Shown piece by piece: positions 1 through 9,265 of a DNA stretch of 64,000 nt. The stretch is from positions 6,052,001 to 6,116,000 of the forward strand of contig NZ_CP018870.1 of the NCBI RefSeq assembly GCF_001941845.1, given 5' to 3'. The first letter of the stretch is position 1. Each line of letters opens with the position of its first letter. The notes below the pieces were generated by a model, which saw only the letters and a list, made by a program, of their open reading frames with translations, made no database searches and was not told the origin of the DNA. The DNA comes from Streptomyces sp. TN58. GTDB taxonomy: Bacteria; Actinomycetota; Actinomycetes; Streptomycetales; Streptomycetaceae. Position numbers and translations under genes: made by a program.

Positions 1-1
1 C

Positions 2-775
2 GATCCCCGGTATCACGGCGAGGTGCGCAAGGCCCTTCTGGAGGCCGAAGCCACACACCGCGCGATCCAACTGGCCCGGGTGGCGGGCTCCCCGCTGTAC
101 GTGGTCCACGTATCGGCGGAGGAGGCGGTGGCGGAGCTGGCGGCGGCCCGGGACATGGGGCTGCCGGTCTTCGGGGAGACCTGCCCGCAGTACCTCTTCC
201 TGTCGACCGACAACCTGGCCGAGCCGGAGTTCGAGGGCGCCAAGTACGTCTGCTCCACGCCGCTGCGCCCCCGCGAGCACCAGGCGGCCCTGTGGCGGGG
301 GCTGCGGACGAACGACCTCCAGGTGGTCTCCACCGACCACTGCCCGTTCTGCTTCCGCGGGCAGAAGGAGCTGGGCCGCGGGGACTTCTCGAAGATCCCG
401 AACGGTCTCCCCGGGGTGGAGAACCGTATGGACCTGCTCCACCAGGCCGTCGTGGATGGGCACATCAGCCGCCGCCGCTGGATCGAGATCGCCTGCGCGA
501 GCCCGGCCCGGATGTTCGGCATGTACCCGCAGAAGGGCACCATCGCGCCCGGCTCCGATGCCGACATCGTCATCTACGACCCGCACGCCGAGCAGGTCAT
601 CTCCGCCGAGACCCACCACATGAACGTGGACTACTCGGCGTACGAGGGCAAGCAGATCACCGGACGCGTCGACACGGTCCTCTCCCGCGGCGACCTCGTC
701 ATCGACCAGAACGAGTACGTAGGCCGGGCCGGCCACGGGGCCTTCATCCACCGTTCCACCTGCCAGTACCTCTAG
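2..775 (+). CDS. Dihydropyrimidinase (hydantoinase), 3' part
   Basis: The last 257 residues of a cyclic amidohydrolase that hydrolyses dihydropyrimidines or hydantoins in reductive pyrimidine degradation. The reading frame is open from the window edge, so the start is outside. Visible family features are the late TIM-barrel block with STDHCPF, the FSKIPNGLPGVENRM stretch, and the C-terminal strands GTIAPGSDADIVIYDP typical of D-hydantoinases. The N-terminal metal-binding HxH is not in the window. The next gene, 59 bases downstream on the same strand, is an LLM oxidoreductase of the kind often found with this enzyme. Family assignment is from recognised motifs. Confidence 0.93.
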   Translation, partial: DPRYHGEVRKALLEAEATHRAIQLARVAGSPLYVVHVSAEEAVAELAAARDMGLPVFGETCPQYLFLSTDNLAEPEFEGAKYVCSTPLRPREHQAALWRGLRTNDLQVVSTDHCPFCFRGQKELGRGDFSKIPNGLPGVENRMDLLHQAVVDGHISRRRWIEIACASPARMFGMYPQKGTIAPGSDADIVIYDPHAEQVISAETHHMNVDYSAYEGKQITGRVDTVLSRGDLVIDQNEYVGRAGHGAFIHRSTCQYL

Positions 776-834
776 GGGGCGGCCGGGGCCCGTATACCCC
801 GGCGCCCGCACTCCCAGCAAGGAGCAGCCCGATC

Positions 835-1848
835 ATGGACTTCGGCCTCGTCCTGCAGACCGACCCGCCCGCCTCCCAGGTCGTCAGCCTGATGAAGCGC
901 GCCGAGAGGAACGGCTTCCGCTACGGCTGGACCTTCGACTCGGCCGTGCTCTGGCAGGAACCCTTCGTCATCTACAGCCAGATCCTGGCCAACACGCAGA
1001 AGCTGCACGTCGGCCCGATGGTCACCAACCCCGGCACCCGCACCTGGGAGGTGACCGCCTCAACCTTCGCCACCCTCAACGACATGTACGGCAACCGCAC
1101 CGTCTGCGGTATCGGCCGCGGCGACTCCGCCATGCGCGTCGCCGGCCGCGCCCCCAACACCCTCGCCCGGCTCGGCGAGGCCATCGACGTCATCCGCGAC
1201 CTCGCCGAGGGCCGCGAGGCCGAGGTCGACGGCAAGGCGCTGCGGATCCCGTGGATCAAGGACGGGAAACTCCCCGTCTGGATGGCGGCGTACGGCCCCA
1301 AGGCACTCGCCCTGACCGGCCAGAAGGCGGACGGGTTCATCCTCCAGCTGGCCGACCCCTTCCTCACGGAGTGGATGGTCAAGGCCGTACGGCAGGCCGC
1401 GACCGACGCCGGCCGCGACCCGGCGTCGGTGACCATCTGCGTGGCCGCCCCCGCGTACGTCACGGCCGACGACTCCCCGCAGGCCCTGGCCCACGCCCGC
1501 GACCAGTGCCGCTGGTTCGGCGGGATGGTCGGCAATCACGTCGCGGACCTCGTCTCCCGCTACGGCGAGCACTCCGCGATGGTCCCCGAGGAGCTCACCG
1601 CGTACATCAAGGACCGGCACGGCTACGACTACAGCCACCACGGCCGCGCCGGGAACCCCTCCACGGACTTCGTTCCCGACGAGATCGTCGACCGCTTCTG
1701 CCTCCTGGGCCCGGCCGAGGCCCACATCGCCAAACTCCGCCACCTGCGCGACCTGGGCGTCGACCAGTTCGCCGTCTACGACATGCACGACAACCGCGAG
1801 GCCACCATCGACGCGTACGGCACCTTCGTCATCCCCGCGTTCCGTTGA
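835..1848 (+). CDS. F420-dependent LLM-class oxidoreductase (TIGR03842-like)
   Basis: A 337-residue luciferase-like monooxygenase-fold protein, probably using F420 or a flavin. The ATG at 835 is chosen because AAGGAG lies about 10 bases upstream (819-824) and MDFGLVLQTDPP is a typical N-terminus; the frame is open far upstream but that is not coding-like. The sequence VCGIGRGDSAMRVAGRAPNT is the LLM phosphate/cofactor-binding block, and LPVWMAAYGPKALALTGQKADGF is the family core. It follows a dihydropyrimidinase and is probably co-transcribed with it, suggesting an accessory redox step in pyrimidine or hydantoin catabolism. The exact substrate is unknown. Confidence 0.9.
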   Translation: MDFGLVLQTDPPASQVVSLMKRAERNGFRYGWTFDSAVLWQEPFVIYSQILANTQKLHVGPMVTNPGTRTWEVTASTFATLNDMYGNRTVCGIGRGDSAMRVAGRAPNTLARLGEAIDVIRDLAEGREAEVDGKALRIPWIKDGKLPVWMAAYGPKALALTGQKADGFILQLADPFLTEWMVKAVRQAATDAGRDPASVTICVAAPAYVTADDSPQALAHARDQCRWFGGMVGNHVADLVSRYGEHSAMVPEELTAYIKDRHGYDYSHHGRAGNPSTDFVPDEIVDRFCLLGPAEAHIAKLRHLRDLGVDQFAVYDMHDNREATIDAYGTFVIPAFR

Positions 1849-2008
1849 CGATGTCGGTCGGTCCAGCGTTTCAGCACATTCCGGCACCGTGGACCGGGCT
1901 CGCGTGCGAGGTCAAGCCCGGTCTTAGCGGAACCTGTAGGGTCCCCGGGGTGTTGCTGCGAACCCTTCCGCCGGAACCTGAAGGGCTACCGTAGGGTCGT
2001 CAGTCACG

Positions 2009-2233
2009 TCAGGCGCGTGCACGCAGACGTTCCCCTCGGAAGGCAAGCCACACCGTGAGGCATACGGTAACTCCCACGCCGGCGACCACGGTCGTGGCCG
2101 CCCATGCGGGGCTCCCCGCCCGCAGCGCGTAAACCCCCAAGGCGACCATCAACATGAAGAACTCCAGCATCAGTGTGAACGCGACCGCCTCTCGCGCGGT
2201 CCATGCCTTGTCTGCGGCCGGCGTGCCCGTCAC
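2009..2233 (-). CDS. Small two-helix membrane protein
   Basis: A 74-residue protein starting at GTG 2233, chosen because GGAGG sits 4 bases upstream. The frame is open much further upstream, but that part is a decayed transposase and antisense of the 2333 gene. Two hydrophobic segments are visible, about residues 18-40 (FTLMLEFFMLMVALGVYAL) and 45-65 (AATTVVAGVGVTVCLTVWLA), followed by an Arg-rich tail RGERLRARA, so the C-terminus is probably cytoplasmic. It is divergent from the next gene with about 100 bases between. I do not recognise the family. Confidence 0.6.
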   Translation of the reverse strand: MTGTPAADKAWTAREAVAFTLMLEFFMLMVALGVYALRAGSPAWAATTVVAGVGVTVCLTVWLAFRGERLRARA

Positions 2234-2332
2234 GCTTCCTCCAGTGGTACTCCCCCGAGGGCAAGTTGAGCGTCGGCCGGGGGCGAGGCCGTTTCGCCCC
2301 CTTAGGCTGCCGCTCACCCCTAGCCTGGCGCC

Positions 2333-3160
2333 ATGGATGTCTCTCTGAGAACGCAGCCCAACTATCTGGAGGGGCTCTGGGCTGGGCTTTACGTCACGCC
2401 CACGTTTCATGACGAGACGGAGGAGGCGTGGTGCAGCCGCCCCCTCGTACCCGTTGCCGGGTCCTTCTTTCCCCCCGTCTTCCGCCTCAACCTGGCCGCG
2501 TGGGAAGGCTCTGACATCGACGCGTGCACGGTCCTGAAGGTCGAGAACGGCACCTTCGTGTCGCCTAACGGCATGCCGCTGCTTGGTGTCCAGAACGTCG
2601 CCGACCACGGGCGGGTTCTGACGGACTTGATGCCTCGTCTCACCCAGGCGCTCACCATGGTTCCGAACCTGATCACGGTCACAGCCGATGGAAGCTGGCG
2701 CTGGAAGCCGCTGGGCTGGGCACCTGGATCGGGACCCCAAGACCAGGCCGCCTATGAGGAGTGGAAGCGGAAGATCAAGGCTCAGAAACTGATCTTCCCC
2801 TGGATCAACGAGCAATTTCTGCTCGAAGAGCGGCTGCCGCAGCGGATGAGCAACCGATGGCACAGCTACTACCTGCCCCGCATCGAGGTTGTCGCCAGGT
2901 GCGTTCAAGAGGCCAAGGACGAGAACGACACAGTGACGTCGGGGATCCTGAACGCCTGCGACATCCTCCAAGCCGGCGAAAGTACTGCCCGCTGGCTTCT
3001 CGCCCAGGCTCGCGAGATCGGCCTCGCACCGTACGGCGAGGCTCAGGCGCCTGATGTCCCTTGGTGGATGTACGAAGAAAACAGCGAAGAGGTGATCAAA
3101 CAAGCAGAATCGGGCGACCTCTCCTCGCGTGCCACTCCGAGCCTGAAACCCATCACGTAA
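2333..3160 (+). CDS. Hypothetical protein
   Basis: A 275-residue soluble protein with no family I can name. It has no signal peptide or membrane segment. The middle (WKRKIKAQKLIFPWINEQF) and an alpha-helical C-terminal half look well formed. Codon use is less GC-biased than in the flanking enzymes, suggesting accessory or acquired DNA. It is divergent from the small membrane protein at 2233 and is followed within about 120 bases by a decayed transposase, so it may have arrived with a mobile element. Confidence 0.65.
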   Translation: MDVSLRTQPNYLEGLWAGLYVTPTFHDETEEAWCSRPLVPVAGSFFPPVFRLNLAAWEGSDIDACTVLKVENGTFVSPNGMPLLGVQNVADHGRVLTDLMPRLTQALTMVPNLITVTADGSWRWKPLGWAPGSGPQDQAAYEEWKRKIKAQKLIFPWINEQFLLEERLPQRMSNRWHSYYLPRIEVVARCVQEAKDENDTVTSGILNACDILQAGESTARWLLAQAREIGLAPYGEAQAPDVPWWMYEENSEEVIKQAESGDLSSRATPSLKPIT

Positions 3161-3280
3161 AATCGGACATATGGGTGATTCCTGGAATCGTCCCAACCGT
3201 CGGCCTGCGCCGCTTCGATGACGTGCGCAACGTCGAGGGCGTGCGGGGCCGCGGCGCTGAACATGTAAAAGGTCGGAGGT

Positions 3281-3631
3281 GTCCTGGTCCCGTCGTCCGG
3301 AGGTCGGACGGCGGAACCGGATCTCGGTGCCGTCGATGATCCCATCCCGTTCGTCGGCGCTGAGGTGGTCGACGACCTCGGCCAGGGTCCGCAGCCGGAC
3401 GCCGGGGCTGATCGTGCACCCGCGCTCGGCGAGCGGGGTGCACATCGCCGATGGCCCGGGTGATGGTGGAGCAGTCCACGCCGAACAAGCAGGCCAGCAC
3501 GTCATGGGTGATCCCGTGACGGGGATGGACGAGCCTGGCCAGGAGCCGGTCGACGAACACCAGCTGGTTCTTCCAGCCTGCTCCCACACCCGCTGCCGCG
3601 GCCGGGAAGCCGGCTTGGCCTGGTGGCTCAT
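3281..3631 (-). pseudogene. IS5-family transposase remnant (N-terminal part)
   Basis: Remains of a DDE transposase of the IS5/ISL2 type. It begins MSHQAKPASRPRQRVWEQAG at 3631, then the coding signal moves to another frame (KNQLVFVDRLLARLVHPRHG, DVLACLFGVDCSTITRAIG). It returns to the first frame for GVRLRTLAEVVDHLSADERD and IIDGTEIRFRRP, where the first catalytic Asp would be. Two frameshifts and loss of everything after about residue 115 make it non-functional. It lies between two unrelated hypothetical genes and marks old insertion activity. Confidence 0.8.
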
Positions 3632-3881
3632 GCCGTAACGGACCCAGGTTCGCGACGAGTTCAGATCAAGTCGGCCGACAGGCCCGTGATCCGGCGGCCG
3701 CTGACGATCGCTGCACGAGTCAGGGTCCTCACCACCCCAACATGATCGGCTGTCCGCGGCTCGGCGTCTCATCGCATACCGTGCACAAGCTCGTTAGGTT
3801 GGCGAGACCGATTGCCGAGTCGGGTGTTGCTTGGAAATAGTCTCGAGACCCCGTGTGTTGGATGTGTCCACGAAGGGGGAG

Positions 3882-4775
3882 GTGCCGGACCTGAAATTGT
3901 TCATCACGAAGAGCGGCGTGACCGAGGTCGCGCCGCGTTTGGCTGAGGCCGAGGCAGATGTGCAGGACCTCATCGAGGCGCACATGCAGGCCATGCTCGG
4001 GGTGACGTTCCTGGCGAGCGAGTACAGCACCGGACCGGTGCACAGCGGGCGGATCGATTCGCTGGGCATCGACGAGAACGGTGCGCCGGTGATCGTGGAG
4101 TACAAGCGCGGCACGGACGCGGGCGTGATCAACCAGGGCCTCTTCTACATGGCCTGGTTGCTCGACCACCGGGATACCTTTCGGCACCTGGTCCGCGACC
4201 GGCTCGGGGCCCACGCTGCGGCCCAGGTGCTGTGGAGCGCACCGAGGCTGATTTGCGTGGCCGGCGACTTTACCCGCTACGACATCCACGCCGTCCGCGA
4301 GCACCGGCACGCCATCGATCTGGTCCGCTACCGGTACTTCGGCAGCGAGCACGTTGGTCTTGAGACGGTGGCCTCCTTCGCCGGCCGTGCCGCGGCGCGG
4401 AAGTCTGGCAGCCGGACCCGGGGCACGGCGAAGGTGCAGCGGACCGCGATGAAGGCCGAGGCCATGGTCAAGCTGGCCGCGGCGGTCGACGAGGTGCTGC
4501 TCGGGCTCGGTGATGACCTCACGAAGGTCTCGAACCAGACCTACACCGCGTACCGGCGTATGCAGAACTACGCGTGCCTGGTCCCGCCGAAGAAGGCCAA
4601 GCTGCTGGTCTACCTGAAGGCCGACCCGGCGACGGTCGACCTCGTGCCCGGCTTCGCGCGTGACGTGACGGGGCTCGGCCACCACGGCACCGGTGACCTG
4701 GAGCTGACGCTCCAGACCGAGCGGGACCTGGAGCGCGCAGCCGACTACTTCCGGCAGAGCTACGCCCTGGCGTGA
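3882..4775 (+). CDS. DUF5655 / NucS-like PD-(D/E)XK domain protein
   Basis: A 297-residue protein. The N-terminal half (about residues 1-190) carries a PD-(D/E)XK nuclease-like signature: GRIDSLGIDENGAPVIVEYKRG supplies an Asp, then an E-x-K, as in NucS/DUF91-type folds. The last 100 residues (KVSNQTYTAYRRMQNYACLV... ADYFRQSYAL) match the DUF5655 domain. The frame is open to a TTG at 3831, but GTG 3882 gives the family N-terminus PDLKLF and follows a purine-rich GAAGGGGGAG. Such proteins are thought to bind or cut nucleic acids. Activity here is inferred only from motifs. Confidence 0.75.
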   Translation: MPDLKLFITKSGVTEVAPRLAEAEADVQDLIEAHMQAMLGVTFLASEYSTGPVHSGRIDSLGIDENGAPVIVEYKRGTDAGVINQGLFYMAWLLDHRDTFRHLVRDRLGAHAAAQVLWSAPRLICVAGDFTRYDIHAVREHRHAIDLVRYRYFGSEHVGLETVASFAGRAAARKSGSRTRGTAKVQRTAMKAEAMVKLAAAVDEVLLGLGDDLTKVSNQTYTAYRRMQNYACLVPPKKAKLLVYLKADPATVDLVPGFARDVTGLGHHGTGDLELTLQTERDLERAADYFRQSYALA

Positions 4776-5101
4776 TGGCCCGGTGTCCGTGGCCAGACCA
4801 CAGGCATCGGAGGAGCGCGAAGCGGGCTGGTGACCTGGGTTCGTGATGGTGCCTCTCGACGGCTCGGGCATGGTGGCAGTGGATGTCCAATGATTCCGAC
4901 GATTCCCCGGTTTGGCTGACCGGGGATCTGCTGCTATGTTCCGCCGCGCCCAGTGGCCGGTGCACTCGGGGAGTGTGCCTGGACACGATTCGGGCGCGCA
5001 ATCTGCGGGACAGGGGCCCCGCTTCATTCCCCGTACGCGGGGCCTCTTATACGGCCGTTGATTTGCAGCGTGGTGGTGTAGCGGCAGGATGCTGCGGGCG
5101 G
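4776..5101. other. Intergenic region with a hairpin
   Basis: Space between two convergent genes. No coding signal convinces me on either strand. The only structure seen is the hairpin at 5015-5044. Confidence 0.5.
5015..5044. terminator. Hairpin, possible bidirectional terminator
   Basis: GGCCCCGC and GCGGGGCC form a perfect 8-bp inverted repeat with a 14-base loop. It sits between the ends of two convergent genes, where a shared terminator is expected. There is no U-tract, which is usual in Streptomyces. Confidence 0.5.
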
Positions 5102-6618
5102 TCATCGTTCGTGGTGGGGGAGGTCGTCTTCGCGGATGGCGAGGTAGGTCTCGGCTGTCGCAGCTTCGAGGAGGCCGGGGTCTTCGTCGAGGTCGAGCCG
5201 CGGGTCGTTCTGGGTGTGGAGCAGTTCTCGCCAGGGGCGGTCTCTGCCGTCCTCGAAGGCCGCACGGACACGGGGCTCGATCCGGGCGCGCTCTTCCTCC
5301 TGCTGTTCCCGGAAGACCCTGCGCTGGGTGTGGCGCCGGCGCTCCTCGGCTTCCTCGCTGGCGGGCTCGTCGGCACGAACGTCTTCGGCCCGCATGCCCG
5401 GGGTCCGCTCGGCGATGAGCTGGTCCTCTCGGTGGAGTTGGGCGCAGGCGGCGAAGAGCTGCCGGGACATGCCCAGGGCAGTTCGGTGCCGGGTACACGG
5501 TAGGTCAGGAAGTCGTCGAGGCCGAGGGCCCGGGCGTACTCCCGACGGCCGGGCTGGGCGTCGTCGGCGAACTCGGCACGGACATCGCTGCGCATGGCGT
5601 AGGCGTCCGTGTCACGCTCCAGGGGTGTGGTGACGCCGCGGGCGCTTCTCCGGCGGTTCGTGCGGTCGGCGGGCAGGGCCACGGTCTTGAGCCGGGAGGG
5701 CTGGGCGCCGCTGAGCGCGAGGTACACCAGCATCTGGGCGCGTGCCGTGCCCATGAGGGCGTCGTCGCTGTCGCCGAGATGGTCCTCGGGGGACCCCGGT
5801 GGCTGGGGACCAGTGGTGCTGACGGTGGGAGGGAGCGGCGGTTTGCCGGGGTGGTGGTCGTGGTCGATGGTGAGGAACAGGTCGCCCTGGGGCTGGACGC
5901 TGGCTCCCACGAGGATCCGCCGGTGGGCGTATTCGTGGAGGACCTTGCTGCCGCCCTGGAGCTGCTTCCAGCCTTCCCAGAGGCGGGGGCCGCGGACGTT
6001 CCCGCCTTTGGCCTCGATCATCCAGTACAGGTTCTCCTGCTCGTGCAGGCCCCACAGGTCCGGCAGTTTCGCGGAGGTGCTGACGAACTTGTCGCGGAGG
6101 GCGGGAATGGGGCCGCCGTCCTCGATGTGCAGGGTCTGGCCCAGCCCCATCAGGGAGCGGGTCGCCCACTCGGCCATGGTCATGCCCAGGCGGTAGCCGA
6201 GGGCGTTCTTCGCGGAGCGTTCGGTGCCGTACTCGTAGACCGGGTTGACGGTCAGGCGGCGGCCCTTGCTGCCGGCCAGGGTGTGCTTGGTGTCGACGGC
6301 GTGGGTGCCCAGGTAGGCGTAGAGAGGGGCGACGCGGGCGACGAGTTCGCTGCTGGCCAGCTGGGGCAGTCGCAGGAGGTTCGGGGTGATGTCCCGGCCC
6401 ACCTCGGTGGCGGCCTTGAGGATCTCCCGCCAGGTGGTGGTGGGCAGGTACCAGCCGTTCTTCGCGGGAAAACCGGCGGTCGCCGGCCATGGTGCCGGCT
6501 TCGCGGTCCTCCACTGCTTGAACGGTCGTGCCGCCGGACTGTCGCGGAACACCACGGGTATGTCCACGCTGTCGGTGTACAGGAGGGGCGGGACGTCGGC
6601 GAAGGGGGAAGGGATCAC
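5102..6618 (-). pseudogene. Hypothetical protein with EAKGG nuclease-like motif, frameshifted
   Basis: About 505 residues if one frameshift is repaired. It starts at GTG 6618. The middle has PDLWGLHEQENLYWMIEAKGG, a D...ExK pattern resembling restriction-endonuclease-like folds, inside an otherwise unrecognised protein. Near 5476-5480 coding sense leaves the first frame at GTELPW and continues in another from GMSRQLFAACAQL to a charged coiled-coil-like tail ending PHHER at 5102. Adding one base to a G run here would join them, so this is a real lesion or a sequencing error. It is convergent with the DUF5655 gene. Confidence 0.6.
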
Positions 6619-6712
6619 CGGCCCACTGTGCCACTCGCCAGGGACACTCCCGCATCCTGGGTCTTCCGGGCTCTGCCGTATCCCCAGCTCGGGCGGTCGC
6701 CTGGCAGGGAGT

Positions 6713-6982
6713 TCAGCGCTTGGGCGCGGCCCGGGGAGCCGATGCTGAGGGGCGGGCCACCACGGGCTTCATCGGCAGGCTGGGCGCGGTTGCGGCGGTG
6801 GGCCTGGGCTGCCGCCGCCCCCGGTCGTGCGCGAGTTCGACGGCGACGTCTTGGACGAGCGCTGCGCGAGCGTAGGCGGACTTGACGGCACACTTCCGTA
6901 CGTGACCACCCTGACCGACGTGCTCGGAGCCGACGACGATCTCCTCGTCGTCTTCCCGCTGCAACGCCCGGGTGTCCCGCAC
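6713..6982 (-). CDS. Small hypothetical protein
   Basis: An 89-residue frame starting at GTG 6982 with GGAG two bases upstream, rather close. The first half (REDDEEIVVGSEHVGQG, KSAYARAALVQDVAVEL) reads like a small folded protein; the tail is Arg/Pro/Ala-rich and looks disordered. Nothing recognised. It could be fortuitous; a divergent gene begins 215 bases away. Confidence 0.4.
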   Translation of the reverse strand: MRDTRALQREDDEEIVVGSEHVGQGGHVRKCAVKSAYARAALVQDVAVELAHDRGRRQPRPTAATAPSLPMKPVVARPSASAPRAAPKR

Positions 6983-7197
6983 CGCTCCGTTTCTGGAGCG
7001 GACAGGCGACGGAGCGTATTGGGGTCGAGGCGGCCGGCGCGGCCCGTTTCTGCGAAGTCCGGGCGCCCGCCCCGTGCAGCGTCCGGAACTGGGCGTACGT
7101 CAGCCGGGTCGCGGGGAACGAGGGCGGTGGCAGGAAGGGGGCCACCAGCGGACGTGTTGTTCGGACCCGGCTCCGCGGCCGACGGATACCCGACAGG

Positions 7198-8052
7198 ATG
7201 GTTCTCATGCCTGATACCCCGATGGTGAATCTCGCTGACCACAGCGCATACGGCCTCGAACTGGAGATGAGCCTGCTGCTCCCCTCCGCCGCGCCGGCCC
7301 CCTGGGGGGCCGCGGTGCACGAGGCGGCCCGCATCCTTGTCGACCAGCCATGGGAACAGGGCAGCCGGGCACCCGTAGACCTGTGCACGCTGTCCCTGCT
7401 CCTGTTCGCCCGGACTCATGGCTCCGACCGCGTGCCCCCGGACGTGCCGGTCACCGAGCTGTGTGAGGCCCTCTCCGGGCCGGCGGATCGGGAGCCGCGG
7501 ATCGTCGACGAGATCGGCCGAGCGCTGACGGAGACCGGGCAAGGCTACGACCCCGCTGCCCGGCAGGGCCGACCCCTGTGGAGCATCTTCAACGTGGTGC
7601 GCGACCAGTACGGCGGCCGTATCGGCGCCAGCCTCCTCGCCGACGATATCGAGCCGCCCGCCCCCGGGCCTTCCCCGATGCGGGCCGCAGCTGGACGGCT
7701 CGCCCAGTTCCTCACCGCGTACCCGGAGCAGGCCCGCGAGCAGGCCACTGCACCGGCGGTCGCGCCCGGTCCTCTCATCATCGAGTCCGATCGGATCCAG
7801 ATCGTGACCGCCAACAGCGTCAGGCCCCTCCGCTGCTCGCAGGGCGACCCGGTGCGCATGGTGCGCGTCGACGGGCCCGAGGCGACCCTCGAGTGCGAGC
7901 TAGGGCATACCTCAGGGCACTGGGAGCTTGAGGCTGCGCGGGTGAGGATGGCTGCCGCCCGGGCAACGGGGGCCCATCGCCTCCTCCGTCGTGGACGAGG
8001 CCGGGTTCACCTGGGACCTGGGCGGCCACGTGGTCTTCTCCCACTTCGGTGA
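7198..8052 (+). CDS. Hypothetical protein, C-terminus lost in a deletion fusion
   Basis: A frame of 284 residues whose first 255 or so look genuine: MPDTPMVNLADHSAYGLEL, LCTLSLLLFARTHGSD, and a C-terminal ATLECELGHTSGHWELEAAR stretch. From about 7,960 the frame runs in the wrong phase through a flavoenzyme gene, so the last 30 residues are not native. ATG 7207 is an alternative start. It heads a long plus-strand operon. No family recognised. The missing natural stop and the missing front of the next gene point to one deletion near 7,960. Confidence 0.55.
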   Translation: MVLMPDTPMVNLADHSAYGLELEMSLLLPSAAPAPWGAAVHEAARILVDQPWEQGSRAPVDLCTLSLLLFARTHGSDRVPPDVPVTELCEALSGPADREPRIVDEIGRALTETGQGYDPAARQGRPLWSIFNVVRDQYGGRIGASLLADDIEPPAPGPSPMRAAAGRLAQFLTAYPEQAREQATAPAVAPGPLIIESDRIQIVTANSVRPLRCSQGDPVRMVRVDGPEATLECELGHTSGHWELEAARVRMAAARATGAHRLLRRGRGRVHLGPGRPRGLLPLR

Positions 8053-9265
8053 GTTCGACCGGCTCCTGGCCGAGCTGTTCACCCACGGGGAGCTGCTGCA
8101 CCACGACCGCTCCTCCTACATCCGGCACGCCGGCGGATGGACGCCCTACCCGTTCCAGCAGCACCTCCACCACCTCCCGCCGAAGGACGCCGTGGCCTGC
8201 CTGCGCGACCTCCTCACCGCACGCCCCGACCCCCGCAAAGGCCGTGCGCCGGCGGACTTCGCGACCTGGCTGGTCACGGTGTACGGCCAGGCCTTGGTGG
8301 ACCGTTTCTTCGCCCCGTACAACACCAAGGTGTGGGCGACGCCGCTGGAAGACATGGCCTCGGCGTGGGTAGCCGAGCGGGTGGCCCCGATTGATGTCGA
8401 GCAGGCCCTCGCCGCGTTCGTCGGCACCGCGGCACCCGGGCGCCGGTGGGGCCCCAATGCCACCTTCGCGTTCCCCGCGTCCGGCGGCACCGGCGAGATC
8501 TGGCGCCGTCTCGCGGCCCGCATCCCCGCCGGCCGCCTGCGCACCCAGGCCCGCGCGACCGCCGTCGACCCCGCAGCCCGTACCGTCACCCTCGCCGACG
8601 GCACGAGGATCGGCTACGGCAGCCTGGTGGCCACCGGCCCCCTCGACCAGCTCGCCGCCATGACCGCTGCCTGCCCGGCCCTGCTCCGGACGGCCGCCCA
8701 GAACCTGCGCCACACCACCGTGGCCATGGTCGGCCTCGGCTACCGGACACCGACCACCGACGCCCGGTCCTGGCTGTACTTCCCGCAGTCCGACGTGCCC
8801 TTCTACCGGGCCACGAACTTCAGCAAGTACGCGCCAGCCAACGTCCCCCGTGCCGACGTGGACGCCTACAGCGCCTGGATGACCGAAACCTCCCTCACCC
8901 CCGGTCGGGCCATCGACCCCGAGGCGCTGGTCCACTCCTGCGACCAGGCCCTCCGCCGCCACGGCCTCGTGCCGGCGCAGGCGCCGCGCGCCAGTGCCCA
9001 CATCGAGGTCATCCCGTACGCGTACCCGGTGCCCACCCTCGGCCGCGACCAGGTCCTGGCACAGGTGATGCCGTGGATGGAAGAGCGCGCCATCTACCCG
9101 CGGGGCCGCTTCGGGATCTGGCGCTACGAGATCGGCAACATGGACCACGCGGTCAAGATGGGCATCGACATCGCCCGCCGACTGGTGCACGGAACGCGCG
9201 AGGAACTCCTTGCCTCCGCACCCCTGGCGCCCACAACGTCCGCGGCCCGGGTGGAGTGCCGGTGA
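7991..9265 (+). pseudogene. UDP-galactopyranose-mutase-like FAD oxidoreductase, N-terminus missing
   Basis: About 424 residues of a flavin-dependent amine-oxidase-fold protein resembling eukaryotic-type UDP-galactopyranose mutases. Evidence: AGFTWDLGGHVVFSHF, the WTPYPFQQHLHHLP block, and the C-terminal FAD-contact GRFGIWRYEIGNMDHAVKMG. The usual first 45-50 residues with the GxGxxG dinucleotide fold are absent; upstream of GTG 7991 the same frame is open for only 15 codons. It should therefore not bind FAD normally and is probably dead. The next gene overlaps its stop by 4 bases (GTGA), so it was part of a glycan-type operon with two glycosyltransferases. Confidence 0.75.

Noticed and set aside
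3729..5498. 589-codon minus-strand ORF
   Set aside because: Overlaps the DUF5655 gene on the other strand; Pro/Arg-rich low-complexity reading.
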